Origin: Mayfieldus sp038329895
GTDB lineage: Bacteria; Actinomycetota; Thermoleophilia; Solirubrobacterales; 70-9
Assembly: GCA_038329895.1 (NCBI GenBank)
Contig: JBBQNM010000050.1
Location: forward strand, 1-18,330
Reading direction: 5' to 3'
DNA: 18,330 nt
How positions within the stretch are numbered: position 1 is the first letter of the stretch; each line of letters begins with the position of its first letter. Shown here one piece after another: positions 12,422 through 18,330 of the stretch. The position numbers were made by a program, and so were the translations under genes. The notes under the pieces were generated by a model that ran no database searches, was not told where the DNA came from, and saw nothing but the letters and a program-made list of their open reading frames with translations.

Positions 12422-13708
12422 TCAGGTGGCGAGGACCTCCTGCTCCTCGGTGAGCGGCTCCTCGGCGACGTCCCGATGCGACCGGGCGCGCGGGGGGTGC
12501 TCGCGCTCGACCCGGGCCAGCGCCGTGCGCGCCGCCCAGGCGGCCGAGAGGCCGGAAACTCCGGCCAGGACCAGTGCGACGCGCGGGTCGAATGCCTCCG
12601 AGAGCCAGCCCGCGATCGGGCCCCCGATCGCGGTCGAGCCGAGGAAGACGATGGAGTAGAGCGCCATCACCCGGCCGCGCATGTCTGGGCGCACCTCGAG
12701 CTGAAGGTAGGAGTTGACGCTGGCGGCGAAGGTCACCGTCGCGGCGCCGAGCAGGGCCAGTAGCGGCAGCTCCAGCGCCAGCGTCGGCGCGGCGGCCGCG
12801 AGCAATGAGAGGGCTCCGAAGCCGAGCGCCGCGCCGGCTATTACGGAGGCGCTGGTGCGCCCGCGCGCACCGGTGGCCAGCGCGCCCGCCACCGATCCCA
12901 CGGCCATCGCCGAGACCAGGGCCGCGTAGACGCTGGCGCCGCCGCCGAAGCTGAACCTGGCGAGCAGCGGCAGGATGGTCTGGAAGTTGTAGCCGAGGGT
13001 TCCCACAATGGCCATCAGGGCCAGCGGCACCGCGAGGCGGGGCGTCGCGGCCACGTGGCGCAACGCCGATCGCACCGCGCCCCGCTCGCGCGGCACCTGG
13101 GGCGCCGGGCGCAGCGCCCCCGGCTCCATCCGCCACAGCGCGAAGATCATGGCGCCGAAGGTGGCCGCGTTGATCGCGAAGCACGGCTCGACCCCGACCG
13201 TGGCGATCAGCACACCGGCCAGCGCCGGGCCGATGATGCGAGCCGAGTGGACGAGGACGCTGTTGAGGCTGACCGCGTTGACGACCCGCCCCGTCCCCAC
13301 GATCTCGATCACGAAGCTCTGGCGGGTCGGGTTGTCGACCGCGTTGACGGCGCCGCGGGCGAAGACCAGCGCGTAGACCATGGCCACGGTCACAACGCCG
13401 GCGCTGCTGAGCGCGAACAGGGCGAGCGCCGGCAGCGCCATCGCTGCCTGGGTGACGATCAGCAGGCGCCGTTTCGCGAAGCGGTCGGCGAGCAGGCCGC
13501 CCCAGGCGCCGAACAGCAGGATGGGCAGGAACTGAAGCGCCGTGGTGAGCCCAACCGCGACACCGCTGTCGGTCAGCGACAGCACCAGCCAGATCTCCGC
13601 CACCGTCTGCATCCAGTTGCCGGACAGCGAGACGATCTGCCCGACGAAGTAGCGGCGGTAGTTGGGGACCTGGAGGGAGTCGAATGAGCGGCGAAGGGCG
13701 GCGGTCAA
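12422..13708 (-). CDS. MFS efflux transporter (EntS-like, MFS_3)
   Basis: A 428-aa major facilitator with about twelve helices. The loop 2-3 signature is visible as GAWGGLLADRFAKRRLL (about 70-87). The N-terminus (SLQVPNYRRYFVGQIVSLSGNWMQTVAEIWLVL) is typical of MFS_3 exporters such as EntS. A polar tail ends the protein. It probably exports a small toxic compound or metabolite by proton antiport. TTG 13708 overlaps the marR stop (TTGA) and has GGGAGGGG 5 bases upstream, so it is translationally coupled to the regulator that very likely controls it. Confidence 0.9.
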   Translation of the reverse strand: MTAALRRSFDSLQVPNYRRYFVGQIVSLSGNWMQTVAEIWLVLSLTDSGVAVGLTTALQFLPILLFGAWGGLLADRFAKRRLLIVTQAAMALPALALFALSSAGVVTVAMVYALVFARGAVNAVDNPTRQSFVIEIVGTGRVVNAVSLNSVLVHSARIIGPALAGVLIATVGVEPCFAINAATFGAMIFALWRMEPGALRPAPQVPRERGAVRSALRHVAATPRLAVPLALMAIVGTLGYNFQTILPLLARFSFGGGASVYAALVSAMAVGSVAGALATGARGRTSASVIAGAALGFGALSLLAAAAPTLALELPLLALLGAATVTFAASVNSYLQLEVRPDMRGRVMALYSIVFLGSTAIGGPIAGWLSEAFDPRVALVLAGVSGLSAAWAARTALARVEREHPPRARSHRDVAEEPLTEEQEVLAT

Positions 13709-14163
13709 GCCCGCCCCTCCCGTGCGCGGTCGCCCTCGAGCAGGCGCCCGAGGATCTCCGCCGCCCGCTCCAGGGTCGCGACTTCACGCGAGTCGAGATC
13801 GCGCATGCGCCTCGCCAGGTAGGCGTTCTTTCGCTGGCGCAGGCGACGCAGGCGCTCACGACCCTCGCCGGTGAGGCTGATCAGTGCACTGCGCCCGTCC
13901 TTAGGGTCGGGCGTGCGCTCGACCAGGCCCTCCTCCTCCAGCCCGCGCAGGATGCGCGTCGCCGTCGGGCGCTTGATGCGCTCGATCTCCGCCAACTCGC
14001 TGGGGGTGAGCGGCCCGTGCAGCTCGACAGAGGTCAGCGCCGACGCGTGGGAGGCGCGAAGCTCGGTGCCTGCCTCCTGGCGCATGCGTCGCGCCGCGCG
14101 GTTGATCACCAGCCGCAGGTGAGCGGCGGTCTCGGCGAGGTCTGTCTCAATCGTCTGATTCAT
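13705..14163 (-). CDS. MarR-family transcriptional regulator
   Basis: A 152-aa MarR protein with a winged helix-turn-helix at about 45-110: LTSVELHGPLTPSELAEIERIKRPTATRILRGLEEEGLVERTPDPKDGRSALISLTGEG, with the wing's conserved DxRS as DGRS. Helices on both sides give the dimer interface. It is the first gene of a two-gene operon with the MFS exporter and probably represses it until a ligand binds. A 17-bp palindrome lies 13 bases upstream of ATG 14163. The ligand is not predictable. Confidence 0.92.
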   Translation of the reverse strand: MNQTIETDLAETAAHLRLVINRAARRMRQEAGTELRASHASALTSVELHGPLTPSELAEIERIKRPTATRILRGLEEEGLVERTPDPKDGRSALISLTGEGRERLRRLRQRKNAYLARRMRDLDSREVATLERAAEILGRLLEGDRAREGRA

Positions 14164-14176
14164 ATATAATTCAGGC

Positions 14177-14193
14177 TGCTAATTAGTTTAGCA
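14177..14193. promoter_or_regulatory. Palindromic MarR operator between marR and the channel gene
   Basis: TGCTAA-N5-TTAGCA (minus-strand reading) is a perfect 6+6 palindrome with a 5-base centre, the size of a typical MarR site, in an AT-rich patch. On the minus strand it contains TAAACT, a possible -10. Binding here would block marR-MFS transcription and might also affect the divergent channel gene. Confidence 0.55.
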
Positions 14194-14284
14194 AATCGGT
14201 TCTGTGGTGCGTGACCTCAGGACGCCCTTGCCGGCTGACGCCCACGGGTAGGACACGGCCGCGCGGGCGTCGAACCCCACAGCC

Positions 14285-15069
14285 ATGGACGAGCGCTCAG
14301 AGCGCGTCGCGCGCTTCATGGATCCGTTCCTGATGATCGCCGCACTCCTGACCCTGCCGGCGGTGACGATCCACGAGTCGCAGACCGGAACGAGCCTTGA
14401 CGCGATCGCCCAGGGGCTCAACTGGGCGACCTGGCTTCCCTTCCTGATCGAGGTCGTCGTGATGCTCATCGTGGTGCCGGATCGCAAGCGCTGGCTTCGC
14501 GAGCACCCGATCGAGCTGGTCATCGTCGTCCTCACCCCGCCGGTGCTGCCGCCTGGGCTTCAGAGCCTGCGGGTAATCAGACTGCTGCGGCTCCTGCGCT
14601 TGCTCCGACTCGCCCGGCTCTCGCGCCGCGTCTTCTCGATCGAGGGCCTTCGCTACGCGGCCCTGCTCTCGCGGCCATAACGGTGATCGCCGGCGCCGCC
14701 GCCTTCGTGGGCTTCGAGCACTCCCACCACTACAGCGACTGGACCGGCCTCTACTGGGCGGTCACGACGATGACGACGCTGGGTTCCAACATCTACCCGA
14801 CCACCACCGGCGCTGAGATCATCTCGGTCGTCATGCTGCTGGTCGGCATCTCCTTCGTCGCCCTGCTGACCGGCGCCTTCGCGCAGCGCTTCCTGGGGCC
14901 CGAGATCGCCGAGGTGGAGGCCGAGCTGGAAGAAGGCGAGCAGTCGCCGGAGGCGATCGCCCTGCGTCAGATGCACGAGGTCCGCGACCAGCTACAGGGC
15001 CTGGAGGTGGCGCTCGAGCAGTTGATCGAGGACGCCAGCGCGCGGGAGACGAAACCTTCTAGCCCTTGA
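14285..15069 (+). pseudogene. Voltage-sensor-type ion channel, frameshifted
   Basis: Two adjacent frames make one channel. 14285-14680 encodes S1-S4, including the S4 sensor LRVIRLLRLLRLLRLARLSRR with an arginine at every third position. A second frame encodes S5 (AAITVIAGAAAFVGF), the pore region (LYWAVTTMTTLGSNIYPTT), S6 (EIISVVMLLVGISFVALLTGAF) and a coiled-coil tail to 15069. The break is at 14663-14673: GCTCTCGCG where GCTCGCG would restore RYAALLAAITV. Removing one TC gives a 260-aa protein, so a 2-base tandem duplication is the simplest cause (mutation or sequencing error). The filter reads TLGSN rather than TVGYGD, so K+ selectivity is doubtful. The 3' end overlaps the convergent PucR gene by 11 bases. 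Confidence 0.85.
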
Positions 15070-16297
15070 CCTGCGGCGGCGCCGGCCAGGCTCGCTGCCG
15101 CAGCGCCGCCTCGAGCTCGAAGTGCGCCTCGGGGTCGTCGAGCGTGTCTCCCAGCAGCTCGCGCAGCCGGGCCAGCCGGTAGCGGACCGTCTGCGGGTGC
15201 AGGTGCAGAGCGCGCGCCGCGGCCGCGGCGTTGCCCTGGTGGCTGAGATAGGCAAGCGCCGTCTGCTCGAAGCGCTGGCGAGCGGCCGGGGTCAGATCGG
15301 CGAGCGGACGCAGGCGGCGGGCGGCGATTCTGTCGACGAGGGCGCGGCCCTCGAACAGCAGCAGCTGCGCCATCTGCTGTTCGGTGTGGATCAACCCCTC
15401 CGCGTCGATTGCCCCCTCGTCGCGGGCGCGCAGGGCGAGCCGCGCCAGACGCCAGGAGAAGGGAAGCGCGGAAAGCGGACCGGACGGACCGAGCGCCGCC
15501 GGCATATCGCCGGCGGCCCGATTCAGCTCGGCCGCCCGCCCGGGGCCCTCAGGGTCGGAAATCAGCACGCACCCGATGCCGTCGAAGCTCGAGACCAGGG
15601 CATCGGTGCCCAACCGGCCCACCAGGCGGCCCAGGTCAGGTTCGGGGCAGGCGAGTGCACCCGCTGCCCGCGGCTTCGCCCATCCAGCTGCGATTGCGGC
15701 CGCGTCGACGTCGGCCGGATCCGCGGGCGGGTCGTGGAGCAACAGCACCAGCAGGTCGCGGCGGCGGCGCTGGAGCTCCCCCTCGACTGCGGACCGCGCC
15801 TCTGAGTAGCCCTCCACCGAATCCGCGGAAAGCTCGTCGATGTAGGCGAAGATCGCCTCCGCGAGCCGCGTAAGGACCTCGGGCTCGAGGTTCGCCCGCA
15901 GGCCGGCCTCTCCGAGACGGCGCCAGGCGACCCGGGCGCCGACCCGGTAGGCCGCCTGGAGTGAGTCGAGACTGCGGCCGACCCCCAACTCGCCCCGCCC
16001 GAGCGCCACGTAGACCTCGCGGCTCTGCTCGCGGCCCGCGTCGGGATCGCGCACCAGGGCGACGAACTGGCGCAGCGCCTCGCTGACGCCGCGGCGAATG
16101 CCGCGTCCGAACGAACCCTCCAGCGGCCGCGCGTACTCGGGCACCTCGTGAGCGATCGTCGCCAACATCTCATCGCCGAGGGCCGGGATCTCGGGCTCGA
16201 TCACGTCGGCGACGGTGGCGGGCAGGCCGCGCCACGGCTCGCTCTCGATCGCCGGCGAAGACCGGGCGCCGACCGCGTTGCTCCTCGGTCCAGGCAT
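15059..16297 (-). CDS. PucR/CdaR-type transcriptional regulator
   Basis: A 412-aa regulator. The C-terminus carries the PucR-type helix-turn-helix (about 345-405): RFEQTALAYLSHQGNAAAAARALHLHPQTVRYRLARLRELLGD. The N-terminal half (about 30-180) is a helical sensor domain of the RsbRD-N type, and the middle is a degenerate GGDEF-like region. Such proteins usually activate catabolic or efflux genes nearby or at a distance. ATG 16297 has no Shine-Dalgarno site. It is divergent from the desaturase gene (84 bases between starts), which makes that gene a plausible target; this is inference. Confidence 0.88.
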   Translation of the reverse strand: MPGPRSNAVGARSSPAIESEPWRGLPATVADVIEPEIPALGDEMLATIAHEVPEYARPLEGSFGRGIRRGVSEALRQFVALVRDPDAGREQSREVYVALGRGELGVGRSLDSLQAAYRVGARVAWRRLGEAGLRANLEPEVLTRLAEAIFAYIDELSADSVEGYSEARSAVEGELQRRRRDLLVLLLHDPPADPADVDAAAIAAGWAKPRAAGALACPEPDLGRLVGRLGTDALVSSFDGIGCVLISDPEGPGRAAELNRAAGDMPAALGPSGPLSALPFSWRLARLALRARDEGAIDAEGLIHTEQQMAQLLLFEGRALVDRIAARRLRPLADLTPAARQRFEQTALAYLSHQGNAAAAARALHLHPQTVRYRLARLRELLGDTLDDPEAHFELEAALRQRAWPAPPQVKG

Positions 16298-16369
16298 TTC
16301 TGTGTCTATCTAACAACTTTTCGCCGTGATTGGTTGCCAGGCTACGAAATCTCATGCACTGACCACACC

Positions 16370-16375
16370 TAGGAT
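16370..16375 (+). promoter_or_regulatory. TAGGAT box 6 bases before the desaturase start
   Basis: TAGGAT ends exactly 6 bases before ATG 16382. There is no Shine-Dalgarno site. This fits a leaderless start of the same kind as at 8549 and 17327. Confidence 0.45.
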
Positions 16376-16381
16376 CGCGCC

Positions 16382-17290
16382 ATGACCCGCCTCGAGAAGT
16401 CGGTCAACCTGGGCGCCGTCGTGGTTCCCTTCTTCGCCGTGCTCGCCGCCGTCGTCCTGCTCTGGAACAGCATCGTCAGCCCCGCCGACCTCGCGATCAT
16501 GGCCGCGCTGTACCTGCTGACCGCGCTCGGGGTCACGGTCGGCTTTCACCGCCTGCTCACCCATCGCGCCTTCCAGACCTCGGCGGCGCTGCAGTACACA
16601 TTTGCGATTCTCGGCTCGATGGCGGTCCAGGGGCCGGTGATCGACTGGGTCGCCGACCATCGAAAGCACCACGCCCACACCGATGTCGAGGGCGACCCGC
16701 ACAGCCCCCACGTCGGTCATGGCGATGGGGTACGGGGGGTCTTCTCGGGCCTCTGGCACGCCCATATCGGGTGGCTGCTGCTCGAGCAGGGCCGCGCCGA
16801 CCGCCGACGCTACGCGCCCGACCTCCACGAGGACCGGGGCATGCGGCGGATCAACCGCTGGTTCCCGGCCCTGGTCGTCGCTGGCCTCGCGATCCCGGCG
16901 CTCGCCGGTTATCTGGTCAGCGGCTCGATCGCCGGGGCCGCGACCGGCCTGCTCTGGGGCGGGCTGGTGCGAGTCTTCTTCGTCCACCACGTCACTTGGA
17001 GCATCAACTCGGTCTGTCACTTCCTGGGCAGCCGCCGCTTCGCCCTCGACGACCACTCGACCAATGTCTTCTGGCTCGCCCTGCCGACCCTGGGCGAGTC
17101 CTGGCATCACAACCATCACGCCTTCCCGCGCTCCGCCCAGCATGGGCTGCGCTGGTGGGAGCTGGACATCTCCGCAATGGTGATCGGAGCAATGGAGCGT
17201 CTCGGCCTGGCTTGGAACGTGATTCGCATAGCGCCGGAGCGCCAAGCCCAGAAGGCGGCAGCCCCCGGCTCCAGCGTCGTCACGGGTTAG
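16382..17290 (+). CDS. Acyl-CoA delta-9-type fatty acid desaturase
   Basis: A 302-aa membrane di-iron desaturase with all three histidine boxes: HRLLTH (56-61), HRKHH (93-97) and HHNHH (242-246, in SWHHNHHAFP). Hydrophobic stretches at about 12-55, 70-90 and 145-190 form the membrane part. It introduces a double bond into a saturated acyl chain, probably at carbon 9, with oxygen and an electron donor; no reductase or ferredoxin gene is in the window. The size and boxes match bacterial acyl-CoA or acyl-lipid desaturases. It starts 84 bases from the divergent PucR gene, and the MBL-like gene follows 36 bases after its stop with its own -10-like box. Confidence 0.93.
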   Translation: MTRLEKSVNLGAVVVPFFAVLAAVVLLWNSIVSPADLAIMAALYLLTALGVTVGFHRLLTHRAFQTSAALQYTFAILGSMAVQGPVIDWVADHRKHHAHTDVEGDPHSPHVGHGDGVRGVFSGLWHAHIGWLLLEQGRADRRRYAPDLHEDRGMRRINRWFPALVVAGLAIPALAGYLVSGSIAGAATGLLWGGLVRVFFVHHVTWSINSVCHFLGSRRFALDDHSTNVFWLALPTLGESWHHNHHAFPRSAQHGLRWWELDISAMVIGAMERLGLAWNVIRIAPERQAQKAAAPGSSVVTG

Positions 17291-17314
17291 CGGGGCTCCT
17301 CACCGAGCGCCGGA

Positions 17315-17320
17315 TAGGCT
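17315..17320 (+). promoter_or_regulatory. TAGGCT box 6 bases before GTG 17327
   Basis: TAGGCT ends exactly 6 bases before the GTG start, identical in motif and spacing to that of the protease gene. It suggests a separate leaderless transcript even though the desaturase gene is close upstream. Confidence 0.45.
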
Positions 17321-17326
17321 CGCCCG

Positions 17327-17923
17327 GTGCAAGAGCTTCTCCCCAGCCTCTTTCACTGGTACGCGATTCATCCCAACCACGGGATGCAGGTGAGCTGTCA
17401 CTTCGTCGCCGCGTCGGGCACCGTCCTCGACCCCCTGCTTCCGGAGGAGGGCATCGATTGGTTCGACCAGCATCGCCCGCAGCGGATCGTGCTCTCGACC
17501 CGCCACCACCTGCGCCACTCTGAGCAGATCGCGGAGCGCTACGGCTGCCCGATCCTCGCCCACGAGGACGGCCTTTACGAGTTCGACAACGGGCCCGCGG
17601 TCGAGGGCTTCGCGTTCGGCGAGCAGCTCGCCCCCGACGTCACCGCCCTGACCATGGACGCGATCTGCCCCGACGACACCGTCCTGCGCATCGGCGTCGC
17701 CGAGGGTGCGCTGCTGTTCGCCGACAGCGTCATCAACCACGGTGGCCTCGGGTTCGTCTCCGACAGGCTGATCGGCGACGAGCCCGAGAGGGTCAAGCGC
17801 ACGATCCTCGAGCGGACTTCGCTCCTTCTCAACGAGGACTTCGACCACCTTCTGTTCGCTCACGGCGATCCGGTGATCGGCGGCGGCAAGGAGGCGCTGC
17901 GGGCATTCACACAGCGCTCCTGA
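17327..17923 (+). CDS. MBL-fold-like protein with degenerate metal motif
   Basis: A 198-aa protein with the layout of a small metallo-beta-lactamase-fold hydrolase: a beta-strand start (CHFVAASGTVLDPLLPEEG), then LSTRHHLRHSEQIAERYGCPILAHEDG where HxHxDH is expected, later ALLFADSVI, and a C-terminal LLFAHGDPVIGGGKEAL. The metal motif is altered to RHHLRHS, so binding may be partial or lost. GTG 17327 has a TAGGCT box 6 bases upstream. It converges on the acetyl-CoA synthetase gene with 5 bases between stops. The substrate is unknown. Confidence 0.75.
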   Translation: MQELLPSLFHWYAIHPNHGMQVSCHFVAASGTVLDPLLPEEGIDWFDQHRPQRIVLSTRHHLRHSEQIAERYGCPILAHEDGLYEFDNGPAVEGFAFGEQLAPDVTALTMDAICPDDTVLRIGVAEGALLFADSVINHGGLGFVSDRLIGDEPERVKRTILERTSLLLNEDFDHLLFAHGDPVIGGGKEALRAFTQRS

Positions 17924-17928
17924 GTCGT

Positions 17929-18330
17929 TTACTCGGTACCGAACCTCTTGATCTCCTCCAGCTCCTCCGGCGTCAGCTCGCGCGGAGTCTCGCCGCGTGA
18001 CACCTTCTCGCTCTGGACCTGGTGTTGGATCTCGTCGACGATCTCCGGGTTTGCCAGCGTCGAGAGGTCCCCGACGTCGGTGAAATTGGAGATACCGGCG
18101 ATCACCCTCCGCATGATCTTTCCGGAGCGGGTCTTCGGCATGTCGGGGACGATCCAGACGCTCTTCGGTCGGGCGATCTTGCCGATCTCGGTCTCGATCG
18201 CCTTCGTGACCTTCTGCTCGATCTCCTCTGAGGGCTCGAGCCCCGGCTTCAGCGCGATGTACATCTCGACTGCCCGGCCGCGGACCTCGTCCATCACCGG
18301 CACCGCGGCGGCCTCGGCTATCTCGTCAAC
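17929..18330 (-). CDS. acs: Acetyl-CoA synthetase, C-terminal part (runs off the window)
   Basis: The last 133 residues of an AMP-forming acetyl-CoA synthetase; the rest lies beyond the right edge. It begins VDEIAEAAAVPVMDEVRGRAVEMY in the C-terminal lid domain and contains PKTRSGKIMRR, whose lysine is the catalytic and acetylation-controlled residue of Acs (K609 in Salmonella). The family-typical GDLSTLANPEIV follows. The extra tail (QSEKVSRGETPRELTPEELEEIKRFG) is acidic and longer than usual. It activates acetate with ATP and CoA. Related acyl-CoA ligases share this domain, so the acetate assignment rests mainly on the TLANP region. Confidence 0.85.
   Translation of the reverse strand, partial: VDEIAEAAAVPVMDEVRGRAVEMYIALKPGLEPSEEIEQKVTKAIETEIGKIARPKSVWIVPDMPKTRSGKIMRRVIAGISNFTDVGDLSTLANPEIVDEIQHQVQSEKVSRGETPRELTPEELEEIKRFGTE

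Noticed and set aside
12408..13859. A 483-residue minus-strand frame across the MFS gene
   Set aside because: It is out of frame with the well-formed twelve-helix MFS protein and is Arg/Gly/Ala-rich.
14655..14690. Programmed ribosomal frameshift in the ion channel
   Set aside because: There is no slippery heptamer or obvious stimulatory structure; a simple TC duplication explains the break.
1..18330. CRISPR arrays, tRNA or rRNA genes
   Set aside because: No regularly spaced direct repeats and no tRNA- or rRNA-like sequence were seen on reading through the window.

Overview
The window is a GC-rich, gene-dense piece of bacterial chromosome, most likely from an Actinomycetota and perhaps a Thermoleophilia/Solirubrobacterales-type organism. 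That placement is inference. It rests on high GC with GC-biased third codon positions, a DUF5679-type mini zinc protein, an ECF sigma / ZAS anti-sigma / Yx(FWY)xxD lipoprotein operon, a PucR-type regulator, and several genes with no Shine-Dalgarno site but a TANNNT -10 box 6-8 bases before the start codon, as in leaderless actinobacterial mRNAs. There are no rRNA, tRNA, CRISPR or phage genes.

Layout. 1-850: a DUF5679 mini-protein convergent with a PlsC-like acyltransferase that lacks a normal start codon. 861-976: a cluster of strong hairpins. 998-2839: a lower-GC hipB-hipA toxin-antitoxin pair between 21-bp perfect inverted repeats, which are flanked by a 12-bp direct repeat (11/12), so it looks like a transposed cassette with no transposase. 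2858-4709: an ECF sigma / anti-sigma / lipoprotein operon with its own ECF-like promoter; the right-hand direct repeat lies next to that promoter. 4828-7017: PAS protein, MBL-fold hydrolase and a crotonase-fold enzyme, tightly packed. 7062-8502: a small SpoT-like HD hydrolase overlapping a convergent DUF6328 membrane protein, then a small membrane protein. 8549-10478: an exported subtilisin-like protease with a large insertion before its catalytic serine, and a 49-residue membrane peptide. 10532-12037: a CPA1-type cation/proton antiporter. 12038-12421: a non-coding stretch with tandem palindromes, a 25-bp hairpin, a U-tract hairpin and an orphan ORF fragment. 12422-14163: a marR-MFS efflux operon behind a palindromic operator. 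14285-15069: a voltage-sensor-type ion channel broken by an apparent 2-base duplication. 15059-16297: a PucR-type regulator. 16382-17923: a fatty-acid desaturase and a degenerate MBL-fold protein. 17929-18330: the 3' end of an acetyl-CoA synthetase gene.

Together the genes suggest envelope and lipid work (acyltransferase, desaturase, crotonase, acetyl-CoA synthetase), ion handling (antiporter, channel) and stress signalling (HipBA, ECF sigma, HD hydrolase, PAS). The strongest candidate for something undescribed is the hipBA cassette with transposon-like ends. Next are the structured region upstream of the antiporter and the recurring leaderless-start signature.
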